Source of the DNA: G963667675 sp963667675
GTDB lineage: Bacteria > Chloroflexota > Dehalococcoidia > Lucifugimonadales > UBA3495
NCBI GenBank assembly: GCA_963667675.1
Contig: OY763929.1
Location: 124,001-188,000, forward strand
DNA length: 64,000 nucleotides
Direction: 5' to 3'
The position numbers were made by a program, and so were the translations under genes. Shown here piece after piece: positions 1 to 8,660 of this stretch. The notes beneath the pieces were generated by a model. That model saw only the letters and a list, made by a program, of their open reading frames with translations, did no database searches and was not told the origin of the DNA. Positions within the stretch are counted from its first letter, which is position 1, and the number at the start of each line of letters is the position of its first letter.

Positions 1-1065
1 GCTGCAGACGGTTCGCTGGACCACCAGGGTCGCCCGGTGGGGGATTCCTGGATCGTCGACGGCAAAAGGTACGCCGGCTTTGGGGGAGACCCCAAGACCG
101 GGGTGCGCTTCGAAGACCCGTCACAGCTGCTCGGGGCCCACTTCGGCCCAAATGTGTTCGAAGAAGGACATAGTGAAGAGGAAAGAGAGCAGCGTCTCGG
201 GGGATACTTTCCCGACGAGCACGTGAAGGACAACGACATCGATGGGGTCGACGTAAGCGTCATTTACCCCACCCTGGGCGTTTTCCTCTTCGGCGTGCCC
301 GATGGCCCGCTGTTCGACTCCGTTTGCCGGATCTACAACGATTGGATAGCCGACTGGTGCAGCCCCTACCCCGACCGGCTCAAGGCTGTCGCCATGATAA
401 ACCACGACGACATATCGGTGGCCGTCAAGGAAATGGAGCGCTGCCGCAAAATGGGCCTTCTCGGGGCCATGATCTCCGTCTACCCGCGTACCGGCCGGCT
501 CTACGACCAGGACATCTACGAACCCCTGTGGGCCGCTTCCCAGGACCTGGATATGCCCCTCAGCCTGCACGCCTCCACAAATCGCGCCGGATTCTACGCA
601 GGTCCGGAGGACGAAAGAGCGGCATACGTGACCTGCATGTACCACTGGGCCGAGCTGTCCCTCGCCGACATCATCTTCAGCGGAGCCTTCGACCGCTATC
701 CCAAGCTCCGGGTGGGGTCGGTGGAGCACGAGTTGGCCTGGGTCCCCCACTTTCTCGACCGCATGGACTACACCTACACCCAGCGCATAGGCGCCTGGCT
801 CGTGGAGGGCAGGTTAAGTGGGGACGCGCTCCCCAGCGAAGTTTTCCGCACCAATTGTTTCCTGGGCTTCCAGGAAGACGCCATGGGAATCCAGATGCGG
901 GACCTGATAGGCGTGGACACCATGCAGTTCGGCTCGGACTATCCCCACCAGGAGTCGACCTGGCCCAGGAGCCGCGAGATTCTCGAGGGGATGCTGCTTG
1001 GCTGCACCGAGGAGGAAAAGGCCAAGATCGCCGGCGGCAACTGCGCCAAGATGTACCACCTGTAA
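1..1065 (+). CDS. Amidohydrolase family protein (ACMSD-like), paralog 1, 5' end cut off
   Basis: Metal-dependent TIM-barrel hydrolase or decarboxylase of the amidohydrolase-2 (ACMSD/LigW) type; substrate unknown. The reading frame is open from base 1 and aligns from its first codon (AADGSLDHQGRP) with the middle of the intact paralogs downstream, so about 35 to 45 N-terminal residues, including the DxH metal motif, lie outside the window. Visible family motifs are EEHVKD-like (DEHVKD), the metal or active-site histidine in SLHASTN, GSVEHELAW and the catalytic aspartate in GSDYPHQEST. It is the first of three tandem copies in the same orientation. Family assignment is sure; the reaction is not. 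Confidence 0.88.
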   Translation, partial: AADGSLDHQGRPVGDSWIVDGKRYAGFGGDPKTGVRFEDPSQLLGAHFGPNVFEEGHSEEEREQRLGGYFPDEHVKDNDIDGVDVSVIYPTLGVFLFGVPDGPLFDSVCRIYNDWIADWCSPYPDRLKAVAMINHDDISVAVKEMERCRKMGLLGAMISVYPRTGRLYDQDIYEPLWAASQDLDMPLSLHASTNRAGFYAGPEDERAAYVTCMYHWAELSLADIIFSGAFDRYPKLRVGSVEHELAWVPHFLDRMDYTYTQRIGAWLVEGRLSGDALPSEVFRTNCFLGFQEDAMGIQMRDLIGVDTMQFGSDYPHQESTWPRSREILEGMLLGCTEEEKAKIAGGNCAKMYHL

Positions 1066-1106
1066 GGTCTCGGGTCCCGGCTGGGCTAACCTCTATTCGT
1101 TCGTTT

Positions 1107-1135
1107 AGCAGGCGCTCCCTGGGGCGCCTGCTTTC
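1107..1135 (+). terminator. Hairpin after amidohydrolase 1
   Basis: Perfect 9-bp inverted repeat (AGCAGGCGC at 1107-1115 and its complement at 1124-1132) with an 8-nt loop, followed by TTTCGCG. It starts about 40 bases after the stop codon. It fits an intrinsic terminator with a weak U-tract. Confidence 0.6.
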
Positions 1136-1234
1136 GCGTCAGTTTGCCAGGCTCAACGCACCTTCATTGGCAGCGCACCAATACGAGATATTGACAAGCC
1201 CAAAAAGCGCAAGCAAAATTGGGGCGCGGGCATC

Positions 1235-1250
1235 TGGGGAAGTGTCCCCA
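1235..1250. promoter_or_regulatory. Inverted repeat upstream of amidohydrolase 2
   Basis: TGGGGA-AGTG-TCCCCA, a perfect 6-bp dyad about 80 bases before the start codon of the second amidohydrolase. Its position suits an operator or a small hairpin; no regulator gene is next to it. Confidence 0.25.
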
Positions 1251-1330
1251 TTTGCCCCATCCCGATTCTCCACTCAACCAGGGTAGCGGCGAAAGATATC
1301 GCTGCAGCAAGCATTGGTTAGGAGGGCGTC

Positions 1331-2473
1331 ATGTCCAGCTACAGAGTTATTTCGGGTGACAGCCACATATACGAGCCGTCGGACCTGTGGGCCGACAGGG
1401 CCGAGGCCAAGTTCAAGGACCGCCTGCCCCACATTGTGCCTGCCGAGCCCGGTTCTGTTGACCTCAACGGAAGGCCCAACAAGGACTGGTGGATCTGCGA
1501 AGGCCAGACCCTCATGCAGTTCGGCGGCGATCCCAAGACCGGCGTCAGGTTCGAGGACCCCGCGGGACTCCTCGCAGCCCCCAGAAGTGAAGACGCCATG
1601 CTCAAAGGGGCCTTCATTCCCGAGGAGCACGTCAAGGACAACGAACTCGACGGCATCGACGTGAGCATTGTCTATCCAACCCTCGGTTGCTACCTCTACG
1701 GCGTTCAGGACGGCCCCCTGTTGGACTCGATCTTCCGGAGTTACAACGATTGGGTCGCCGAGTGGTGCGACACCATCCCTGACAAGCTCAAGGGCATCGC
1801 GATGATCAACCATGACGACGTGGGCGTCGCTGTCAAAGAAATGGAACGCTGCCGCAAGATGGGCCTCATCGGGGCCATGATTACCGTCGCTCCCTTGGAT
1901 ACCCAGCTCTATGACCAGCCCGTATACGAACCCATGTGGGCCGCGTCCCAGGACCTGGATATGCCCCTCAGCCTGCACGCCGCCACCAATCGCGCCGGCT
2001 TCTTCTCCTCTCCCCTGAACCTGAGGCCCGCCTACGTGACCACCATGCACCATTGGATTGAAACGTCCCTGGCCGACATCATCCTCAGCGGCGTACTGGA
2101 CCGCTATCCCGGAATCAAGATCGGCTCCGTGGAACACGAGCTTGCCTGGGTCCCCCACTTCGTCGACCGGTTGGACAACACCTACACCCAGCGGGTCGGC
2201 CCCTGGCTCACCGAAAACCGCTTGAAGGATGACCTGCTTCCCAGCGACCAGTTCCGCACCAACTGCTTCTTGGGCTTCCAGGAGGATGCCCTGGGCCTCA
2301 AGGACCGGGACATCATCGGCGTAAATACCCTCCAATGGGGCAGCGACTACCCCCACCTGGAAAGCACCTTCCCCCGCAGCCGCGAGATTATAGACGGCAT
2401 GATGATTGGCTGCACCGACGAGGAGAAGGCCAAGATCGTCGGCGGCAACTGCGCGGAGATGTACCACATTTAG
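1331..2473 (+). CDS. Amidohydrolase family protein, paralog 2
   Basis: 380-residue cytosolic ACMSD/LigW-type amidohydrolase. It begins MSSYRVISGDSHIYEPSDLW, where the D-x-H pair near residue 10 replaces the HxH of classical amidohydrolases, as is common in this branch. Later come EEHVKDNELDG, the metal histidine in SLHAATN, GSVEHELAWVPHF and the aspartate in GSDYPHLEST. The ATG has AGGAGG a few bases upstream. It resembles paralog 3 closely over its full length and shares the FGGDPKTGVRFEDP segment with paralogs 1 and 3, so these three form a recent tandem expansion. The natural substrate, perhaps a carboxylated aromatic or ring-cleavage product, is inferred from the family only. Confidence 0.9.
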   Translation: MSSYRVISGDSHIYEPSDLWADRAEAKFKDRLPHIVPAEPGSVDLNGRPNKDWWICEGQTLMQFGGDPKTGVRFEDPAGLLAAPRSEDAMLKGAFIPEEHVKDNELDGIDVSIVYPTLGCYLYGVQDGPLLDSIFRSYNDWVAEWCDTIPDKLKGIAMINHDDVGVAVKEMERCRKMGLIGAMITVAPLDTQLYDQPVYEPMWAASQDLDMPLSLHAATNRAGFFSSPLNLRPAYVTTMHHWIETSLADIILSGVLDRYPGIKIGSVEHELAWVPHFVDRLDNTYTQRVGPWLTENRLKDDLLPSDQFRTNCFLGFQEDALGLKDRDIIGVNTLQWGSDYPHLESTFPRSREIIDGMMIGCTDEEKAKIVGGNCAEMYHI

Positions 2474-2586
2474 GGCCTGGCTTCCGGTCGGGTTACCTCC
2501 GTCCGGGTCAACCCCTACTATCGACCTGCGCCGCACTGGCGGCACAATCAAGAGCGGCAATATGCCGTCATCGCTAGGAGAATGAC

Positions 2587-3858
2587 GTGTCCAGCTACAG
2601 GGTCATATCGGGTGACAGCCACGTAATCGAAACGTCGGACGTGTGGACCGAACGAGCGCTGCCCAAGTTCAAAGGCCTGGTCCCCCACGTCGAAGCCGCC
2701 GAGCCAGGCGCCCTGGACCACCACGGGCGGCCTCAGAAAGACTTTTGGGTCTGCGAAGGCCAGCAAATTGTCCAATTTGGGGGCGACCCCAAGACCGGAG
2801 TCAGGTTCGACGACCCGATGGACCTCCTCAAGGGGCATAGAGGGGATGAGTTCATAGTCAAAGGGGCCTTCATCCCCGAAGAGCACGTCAAGGACAACGA
2901 GTTGGACGGCGTCGACATCGGCATCGTCTATCCGACCATCGGCATCTACCTCTTCGGCATACAGGCCAGCCCGCTAATGGATGAAATCTGCAGGGGCTAC
3001 AACGATTGGATCGCCGACTGGTGCAGCTCGTTCCCCGACAAGCTCAAGGGCATCGCCATGATTAACCACGATGACGTGAGCGTGGCGGTCAAAGAAATGG
3101 AACGAGCGCGTAAGATGGGCCTCATCGGCGCCATGATTACCGTCGCTCCACTGGACGACCAGCTTTACGACCAGCCGGTATACGAGCCCATGTGGGCCGC
3201 GTCCCAGGCACTCGACATGCCCCTAAGCCTCCACGCCGCCACCAATCGCCAGGGCTTCTTTGCCGACCCCCTTGCCCTGAGGGCCGCCTGGATTACCACC
3301 ATGCACCATGCGATCGAGACCTCTATGGCCGACATCATCCTCAGCGGCGTCCTCGACCGCTATCCCGACATCAAAATCGGCTCGGTCGAGCACGAAATAG
3401 CCTGGGTGCCCCACTTCCTCGACCGCCTGGACAACACCTACACCCAGAGGGTCGGTCCTTGGCTGCTGGAGAACCGGCTGAAGGACGACCTGCTACCCAG
3501 CGACCAGTTCCGAACCAATTGCTTCCTGGGCTTCCAGGAGGACGCCCTCGGACTCAGGAACCGGGACATCATAGGCATGGACACCCTGCAGTGGGGCAGC
3601 GACTATCCCCATGCGGAGAGCACATTCCCCCGCAGCCGCGAGATCCTCGACGACATATTGATCGGCTGTACAGAAGAGGAAAAGCCAAAATCGTCGGCGG
3701 CAACTGCGCCGAGATGTACCACCTCTAGGGCCTGCCCTGGATCAATTCAAAGACCCGTCTCCCCCAGCCCGTCATTCCGGCCCCCGAGCCGGAATCCAGA
3801 GCGCCTGTCTACCAACATCGTAGCATTTCCTCCGCCGCACCCCGTCCGCTCGTCCTGA
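2587..3858 (+). CDS. Amidohydrolase family protein, paralog 3, frameshifted near the 3' end
   Basis: Same family and start pattern as paralog 2 (GTG start, MSSYRVISGDSHV, AGGAGA upstream). The alignment holds to GCTEEEK; there the paralogs read AKIVGGNCAEMYH and stop, while this frame reads PKSSAATAP and runs about 45 residues further to 3858. The lost reading continues in another frame and ends with GNCAEMYHL at 3728. One G appears to be missing next to 3684 (AAAAGCC instead of AAAAGGCC). All catalytic motifs (DSH, SLHAATN, GSDYPHAEST) lie before the shift, so the product could still fold. It may be a genuine mutation or an assembly indel. The intended gene is 2587-3728. Confidence 0.85.
   Translation: MSSYRVISGDSHVIETSDVWTERALPKFKGLVPHVEAAEPGALDHHGRPQKDFWVCEGQQIVQFGGDPKTGVRFDDPMDLLKGHRGDEFIVKGAFIPEEHVKDNELDGVDIGIVYPTIGIYLFGIQASPLMDEICRGYNDWIADWCSSFPDKLKGIAMINHDDVSVAVKEMERARKMGLIGAMITVAPLDDQLYDQPVYEPMWAASQALDMPLSLHAATNRQGFFADPLALRAAWITTMHHAIETSMADIILSGVLDRYPDIKIGSVEHEIAWVPHFLDRLDNTYTQRVGPWLLENRLKDDLLPSDQFRTNCFLGFQEDALGLRNRDIIGMDTLQWGSDYPHAESTFPRSREILDDILIGCTEEEKPKSSAATAPRCTTSRACPGSIQRPVSPSPSFRPPSRNPERLSTNIVAFPPPHPVRSS
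3771..3799. repeat. GTCATTCC-type palindromic repeat
   Basis: ATTCCGGC-CCCCGA-GCCGGAAT hairpin with GTC before and CCAG after, the widespread GTCATTCC...GGAATCCAG intergenic repeat type. Related copies are at 23045 and 51532. Confidence 0.6.
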
Positions 3859-3890
3859 GGATCTCGAAGGGGGAACAGACGGGGTGCGGC
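3834..3890. repeat. Long hairpin with a GTCCTGAGG...CGAAGGG core
   Basis: Perfect 13-bp inverted repeat (3834-3846 and 3878-3890, GCCGCACCCCGTC and its complement) around a CGCTCGTCCTGAGGATCTCG-type core. It sits between the convergent amidohydrolase 3 and msrB, where it could end transcription from both sides. It belongs to the same REP-like family as 18886, 21075, 45872, 53061 and 54437. Confidence 0.6.
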
Positions 3891-3894
3891 GGCC

Positions 3895-4266
3895 CTACCC
3901 CGCCGGCACAAACTTCATAGAAAGCGAATTCACGCAGTGCCGCGTGTTGTTCGCGGTCAGCCGCTCCCCGACAAACACATGGCCTAAATGCCCCCCGCAG
4001 TTGGCGCACTCTATCTCCGTTCGCCTGCCGTCGGGGTCCGGCAGCCGGTTGACCGCGCCGGGTATCTCATCGTCGAAGGCCGGCCATCCGCAGTGCGCGT
4101 CGAACTTGTCCTCCGACCGGTACAGCTCGGCGTTGCAACGCCGGCAGATATACACCCCCGGCTCATAAAAATCATCGTACTCTCCGGAAAACGGAGGCTC
4201 GGTGCCCTTATGCTCGATTACGTACCGTTCCTGCGCCGTAAGCTCGTTGTACTTGGTCGTATCCAT
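3895..4266 (-). CDS. msrB: Peptide-methionine (R)-S-oxide reductase MsrB
   Basis: Repairs oxidised methionine by reducing the R-sulfoxide, using thioredoxin. The 123-residue product carries two zinc-binding CxxC pairs (CRRC and CANC), CGWPAFDDEI, GHLGHVF and the catalytic cysteine in RHCVNSLSMKF near the C-terminus. Length and motif order match a stand-alone MsrB. I chose the ATG at 4266 (MDTTKYNELT) because AAGGGGA lies just upstream; an in-frame TTG at 4290 would add eight residues. It is transcribed convergently with the amidohydrolase array and has no partner msrA nearby. Confidence 0.93.
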   Translation of the reverse strand: MDTTKYNELTAQERYVIEHKGTEPPFSGEYDDFYEPGVYICRRCNAELYRSEDKFDAHCGWPAFDDEIPGAVNRLPDPDGRRTEIECANCGGHLGHVFVGERLTANNTRHCVNSLSMKFVPAG

Positions 4267-4462
4267 TTCTCGTTTCCCCTTGATTATCAATTGGAACCTT
4301 GCCAGAATCGCCTGGGGCAGGCCTCACTCATTACGAACGGGCCGCATGCTGCAATTCACCAAAAGTATACCAGCCTCCGGCCTGTGTCAGCCGCCGGGCT
4401 ATTGACCTACCCCCCACTCGTACCCATAATGGCCCCATCCCCCAAAGAAGGGACCCTTGCTT

Positions 4463-5602
4463 ATGCCAGACTGGCTCGGCGTAGACCACCTTTTCGAGCT
4501 CTCCACCGGGGAAGCCATCGCCGGATTCTTCACTCCCCTGGCCATCTTCGCCGTGTTTGCCCTGGCCCAGATCATCCTCCCGGCTTGGAGGGTCCCCGGC
4601 TACGTCATCGACCAGGAGACAGGCCAACCCCGCAACTACCGGCTCAACGGCCTCCTGGTGTTCGTTATCGCCGTCATCGTGTGGGCCACCGAGGTCACCG
4701 GAATGCCCCGGGACTGGTTCTACCGGTCCTCGGTCTACGCCGTGATCGGCGGGACGGTCTTCACTACCATCTTTGCCTTGATAGCGGTTTTCTGCCTGCC
4801 ACAGGGCGCGGAAAAGAACCCTATAGCCGCCTTTTGGACCGGACGGGCCAGGGAGATATCCTTCCTCGGCGACCGCTTCGACGTTAAGATGTGGTTCTAC
4901 GTCGTCGGCGGGGCCATGCTGGCCCTCAATGCCCTGTCCGGGGCCGCTTACCACTACGAGCGCTTCGGCGACGACTCCAACCCCGGCGTTTTCCTCTACG
5001 CCGCCTTCTTCACCTTCTACATACTGGACTACTTCATCTTCGAGCGAGTCCAGCTCTATACCTACGACCTGATTCACGAGCGGCTGGGCTTCATGTTGTT
5101 CTGGGGCGGCCTCGTGGTCTACGGGTGGCTGTTCATCCTCCCCTTGTGGGGAATGGCCGCCCAGCCCGACCCCGGATTCTCCACGGGCTGGACCAATTTC
5201 TGGCTCATCGGAACGGCTATGCTGTTTCTTCTCGGCTGGAGCATCTCCCGCGGCGCCAACATGCAGAAATACACCTTCAAGCGGTGGCCCGACCGCAAGT
5301 TCCTCGGCTTCATAGAGCCCAAGTATCTCGAGGCCGGCGATCGCAAGATCCTGCACAGCGGCTTCTGGGGTGTCGCCCGCCACTTCAACTACATGGGCGA
5401 GGGATTCCTGTCCCTGTCCGTGGCACTGTCCTTCGGCCACTTCGCCAATCCCTGGGCCTGGATTTACTTCGTATTCATCGTCACGTTTTTCACCTTCCGC
5501 CAGCGCGACGACGACCGGCACTGCGCCGAGAAGTACGGCCCGGACAAGTGGGCGGAGTACAAAGCCCTGGTCAAGTACCGTATATTCCCCGGCGTATATT
5601 AG
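4463..5602 (+). CDS. ERG4/ERG24-family sterol reductase-like membrane protein
   Basis: Polytopic membrane protein of about 379 residues with many hydrophobic segments. The C-terminus carries the signature of the sterol C14/C24(28)-reductase and lamin-B-receptor family: GFWGVARHFNYMGE, then RDDDRHCAEKYG, KWAEYKALVKYRIFPGVY. Eukaryotic members reduce sterol double bonds with NADPH; bacterial homologs are sporadic. The ATG at 4463 has AAAGAAGGG upstream; an in-frame TTG at 4457 is less likely. It stands alone, with no sterol or hopanoid genes beside it, so the substrate could be an endogenous or environmental sterol or another isoprenoid. Family assignment is firm, function inferred. Confidence 0.8.
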   Translation: MPDWLGVDHLFELSTGEAIAGFFTPLAIFAVFALAQIILPAWRVPGYVIDQETGQPRNYRLNGLLVFVIAVIVWATEVTGMPRDWFYRSSVYAVIGGTVFTTIFALIAVFCLPQGAEKNPIAAFWTGRAREISFLGDRFDVKMWFYVVGGAMLALNALSGAAYHYERFGDDSNPGVFLYAAFFTFYILDYFIFERVQLYTYDLIHERLGFMLFWGGLVVYGWLFILPLWGMAAQPDPGFSTGWTNFWLIGTAMLFLLGWSISRGANMQKYTFKRWPDRKFLGFIEPKYLEAGDRKILHSGFWGVARHFNYMGEGFLSLSVALSFGHFANPWAWIYFVFIVTFFTFRQRDDDRHCAEKYGPDKWAEYKALVKYRIFPGVY

Positions 5603-5753
5603 TTGCCGTCCCGGTCCCTCTTCCTGCCCGTGCCGCCAAGAAGCCCGGAGGCCAATCTTCATTGACGGCGTCCCGGCGTAACCCTATAGTGTGCCTTAAG
5701 TTGCAGTCGTCACCAGACACTCGACCCAATACAGAACTAAGGAATAATCGCAG

Positions 5754-6167
5754 ATGGCGCTTAATACTTATCTCCACTTCAACGGAAATTGCCGCCAGGC
5801 TTTCGACTTCTACCGCTCGGTCTTTGGCGGTGACTTCGAGATACTGCAGACCTTCGCCGACGGCCCTCCCGGCATGGGCGTGTCCGACGACGAGAGCAAC
5901 GACGTCATGCACGTTTCCCTCCAGGTCGGCGACAGCATTCTGATGGGCAGCGACGTGCCCGCCGCCTTCGGACCTCCCCCAAACCAGGGCAACAACTTCT
6001 CCATCTCCTACTCCGCTCAAACAAAGCAGGAGACAGACAACCTCTTCGCCAAGCTTTCGGAAGGTGGCGTCGCTACCATGCCGCCCCAGGAAATGTTCTG
6101 GGGAGCCTACTTCGGTTCCTGCATCGACCGGTTCGGCATAAGTTGGATGGTCAGCTGTGACCACTAA
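5754..6167 (+). CDS. VOC family protein (PhnB/YjdN-like)
   Basis: 137-residue small vicinal-oxygen-chelate fold protein. It starts MALNTYLHFNGNCRQAFDFYRSVFGG and has MGSDVP in the middle and a C-terminal FGSCIDRFGISWMVSCDH, the layout of PhnB/YjdN-like VOC proteins (often misnamed 3-demethylubiquinone methyltransferase). The role is unknown; relatives act as small-molecule binding or isomerising enzymes. It lies between the sterol reductase and the fourth amidohydrolase in the same orientation with separate spacers. Confidence 0.85.
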   Translation: MALNTYLHFNGNCRQAFDFYRSVFGGDFEILQTFADGPPGMGVSDDESNDVMHVSLQVGDSILMGSDVPAAFGPPPNQGNNFSISYSAQTKQETDNLFAKLSEGGVATMPPQEMFWGAYFGSCIDRFGISWMVSCDH

Positions 6168-6257
6168 TTTTTGTTCACCGCACCCCCTACGCCGTTCCGC
6201 TGCGCCCATGAATTTCGGAGTGTTGGACAGTCGAGTCCAATAGTAGAGAGGTCAACC

Positions 6258-7379
6258 GTGTCCAGCTACAGGGTAATATCGTCAGACAGCCACGTTAACG
6301 AGCCGGCCGACCTGTGGACCAGCCGCGCCAACTCCAAGTTCCGGGATCGCGTGCCGCACGTCGAACGCTTGGACACTGGCGACGTCTGGTTTTACGACGG
6401 CATGAGAGGGGACCCCGCGGGGAACTCCGTCACCGTCGGCATCAGGTTCGAGGCGCCCGAGAAAATGGGCACCAGGATACCCAGGATCGACGAGACCCGC
6501 CCCGGCGGCTATATCCCGGAAGAGCACGTTAAGGACATGGACCTGGACGGCATAGACATGGCCATCATCTATCCCACCACCGGCGTCCGGGTCTACAGCG
6601 TCCCGGCCACAGACATACTCACCTACAGTTGCACCCTTTACAACGACTGGATTGCGGAATTTTGCAGCACGGCCCCCAAGCGCCTCAAGGCCATCGCCAT
6701 GCTCAACGTCGACGACGTGGGCGACGGCATCAAGGAACTGGAACGCTGCGCCAAGCTGGGTTTTGTCGGCGCAATGATTGCCGTCTATCCCCTCCTGGGC
6801 CGGTCCTACGACAGGCCCGAGTACGAGCCCCTGTGGGCCGCGGCCCAGGACCTGCAGATGCCCATCAGCCTGCACGCCGCCACCAACCGCCCCGGCGAGG
6901 GCCAGGAATTCACGGACATGAACAACGTCAGGCCCTCGGCTGTGTCCCTCTTTGCCCACTGGGCCGCCATGTCCCTTGGCGACATCATCTGCAGCGGCGC
7001 TTTCGAGCGTTTCCCCAAGCTCCAGGTCGGCTCCGTGGAGCACGAACTTTCCTGGGTCCCCCACTTCCTGGACCGGCTGGACTACAACTACACCCAAAGG
7101 TCCAAGAGGTTCTCCCCCTACCGCTACGAGGGAGATATATTCCCCAGCGACTTCTTCCACAGCAACTGCTTCCTCGGCTTCCAGGAAGACAGCCTGGGCA
7201 TCAGGCTCCGGGACATCATTGGAGTCGACACCATGCAATGGGGGTCCGATTACCCCCATCCAGAGTCCACCTTCCCCCGCAGCCGGGAGATATTGGAAGA
7301 GATCCTGGTGGACTGCACCGAAGAGGAAAAATCCAAGATTGTCGGCGGCAATTCCGCCAGGATATACCGCCTGGACTAA
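6258..7379 (+). CDS. Amidohydrolase family protein, paralog 4
   Basis: 373-residue ACMSD/LigW-type amidohydrolase. The GTG at 6258 (VSSYRVISSDSHVNEPADLW) matches the starts of paralogs 2, 3 and 5 and follows GAGAGGTCAACC; the frame is open further upstream but that part is unlike the family. Motifs: DSH, PEEHVKDMDLDG, SLHAATN, GSVEHELSWVPHF, GSDYPHPEST. It lacks the FGGDPKTG segment of paralogs 1 to 3 and is closest to paralog 5 (EPADLWTSR, MDLDG), so the array holds two subgroups. A following alpha-hydroxyacid oxidase in the same direction may use its product; that is inference. Confidence 0.9.
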   Translation: MSSYRVISSDSHVNEPADLWTSRANSKFRDRVPHVERLDTGDVWFYDGMRGDPAGNSVTVGIRFEAPEKMGTRIPRIDETRPGGYIPEEHVKDMDLDGIDMAIIYPTTGVRVYSVPATDILTYSCTLYNDWIAEFCSTAPKRLKAIAMLNVDDVGDGIKELERCAKLGFVGAMIAVYPLLGRSYDRPEYEPLWAAAQDLQMPISLHAATNRPGEGQEFTDMNNVRPSAVSLFAHWAAMSLGDIICSGAFERFPKLQVGSVEHELSWVPHFLDRLDYNYTQRSKRFSPYRYEGDIFPSDFFHSNCFLGFQEDSLGIRLRDIIGVDTMQWGSDYPHPESTFPRSREILEEILVDCTEEEKSKIVGGNSARIYRLD

Positions 7380-7478
7380 CTCCAATCCCCCAGACCTAGC
7401 CGGCCGCGCCAGATGTACAGCGGGCGTTTATTGCCAACGCCTCCTTGCTCTTGAATGCCCTTATCCCCCGGGAGGCCC

Positions 7479-8588
7479 ATGCGCCTGCAACCGATAAATC
7501 TCTACGACTACCGGGACAGGGCCAGGCAGTTCCTGCCGCCGCCCCTCTGGGACTACATCGACAGCGGCGGGGTGGTCGACGAGTCCACCGTCCGCCGTAA
7601 CCGCGCCGCCCTGGACCAATTGACTTTGCGCCCCCGCTTCCTTCGCGATATCTCCCAACGTGACCTCTCGACGACCGTCCTGGGCGCGCCCGTCAGCCTA
7701 CCCGTATTTCTCTCCCCCGCCGGCATGCACATGAACGTCCACCCGGAGGGAGAGTTGGCCACAGCCAAAGGCGCCGGCATGTCCGGCACATTGATGGTCC
7801 TCAGCACCCTGTCCAGCTACAGCATGGAGGAGGTCGCCGGGGTCGCCGCCGGCCCGCTGTGGTTCCAGCTTTATCACCGCGGCCGCGACTTCACCGAGAT
7901 GCTGGTGCGCCGCGCCGAAGACGCCGGGTACAAGGCCTTATGCCTGACCGTGGACATTCCCATGCGCTCACCCCAGGAACGCAACGCCCGCACCGCCGGC
8001 ATCAACTACCTTGGCCCGTTCCCCTTGGGGAATTTTCGGGGCATGAACGGACTGCAAGGCGCAGCCTCCGAGGCCGCCGTATTGGATGCCTGGAATGCCT
8101 CCGCCGCGCCGCCCATAACCTGGCGGGAACTGCAATGGCTCCGCTCCTTGACCGCGCTGCCATTGGTCTTGAAGGGCATCAACACCGCAGAAGACGCTCA
8201 CCTGGCGGTCGAGCACGGAATCGACGGCATCTTCGTGTCCACCCACGCCGGCCGCGTCTCAGACGCTGCCATGGGAGCCATAGAAATCCTGCCGCAGATC
8301 GTCGAGGCGACCCAGGGCCGCGCCGAGGTCTACCTGGACTCGGGCATCCGGCGGGGCAGTGACGTGATCAAAGCCTTGGCCCTGGGCGCCTGCGCCGTCG
8401 GCATAGGCCGGCCCTTGTTCTGGGGCCTGGCTGTGGACGGAGCGGAAGGCGTTTACGGAGTGCTGGAGTTGTTGCGCAATGAAGTGGACCGCTGCACGGC
8501 CTTCTGCGGCCAGTCCAACATCCGCGAGTTGGAGCCGGGCTTGGTGGATATCCCGGCCAACTGGGGAGCGGGAACCACCAGGCTTTAA
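7479..8588 (+). CDS. FMN-dependent alpha-hydroxy-acid oxidase/dehydrogenase
   Basis: 369-residue TIM-barrel flavoprotein of the glycolate oxidase, L-lactate dehydrogenase and mandelate dehydrogenase family. It oxidises an L-2-hydroxy acid to the 2-oxo acid. Family markers are YDYRDRARQFLPPPLWDYIDSGG at the N-terminus, PVFLSPAGMH, FQLYHRGRDF, VLKGINTAEDA with the active-site lysine, and DSGIRRGSDVIKALALGACAVGIGRP for FMN phosphate binding. The classical histidine-glycine-arginine stretch reads STHAGRVSD. The ATG at 7479 has GGGAGG directly upstream; an earlier ATG at 7455 lacks such a site. It follows amidohydrolase 4 after about 100 bases. Substrate not determinable. Confidence 0.88.
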   Translation: MRLQPINLYDYRDRARQFLPPPLWDYIDSGGVVDESTVRRNRAALDQLTLRPRFLRDISQRDLSTTVLGAPVSLPVFLSPAGMHMNVHPEGELATAKGAGMSGTLMVLSTLSSYSMEEVAGVAAGPLWFQLYHRGRDFTEMLVRRAEDAGYKALCLTVDIPMRSPQERNARTAGINYLGPFPLGNFRGMNGLQGAASEAAVLDAWNASAAPPITWRELQWLRSLTALPLVLKGINTAEDAHLAVEHGIDGIFVSTHAGRVSDAAMGAIEILPQIVEATQGRAEVYLDSGIRRGSDVIKALALGACAVGIGRPLFWGLAVDGAEGVYGVLELLRNEVDRCTAFCGQSNIRELEPGLVDIPANWGAGTTRL

Positions 8589-8660
8589 CTCCCTGGGAAT
8601 TACGCCTCGCCCGAAAGCCCTGCCGGGGCCGGGGCCGGACTCGGGCCCGCGCGTCCCGCC

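Noticed and set aside
1274..2560. Long minus-strand open frame (428 codons) opposite amidohydrolase 2, and similar ones opposite paralogs 1 and 4
   Set aside because: They mirror the codon bias of the real genes (GC-rich third positions), lack family motifs and ribosome-binding sites, and recur only because the sense genes are paralogs.
3771..3890. Possible CRISPR repeats from recurring hairpins
   Set aside because: Units are single or unevenly spaced, with no regular spacers and no cas genes in the window.
4331..5662. 443-codon minus-strand frame opposite the sterol reductase
   Set aside because: Low-complexity Gly/Glu/Val composition and full overlap with a gene that has clear family motifs and membrane segments.
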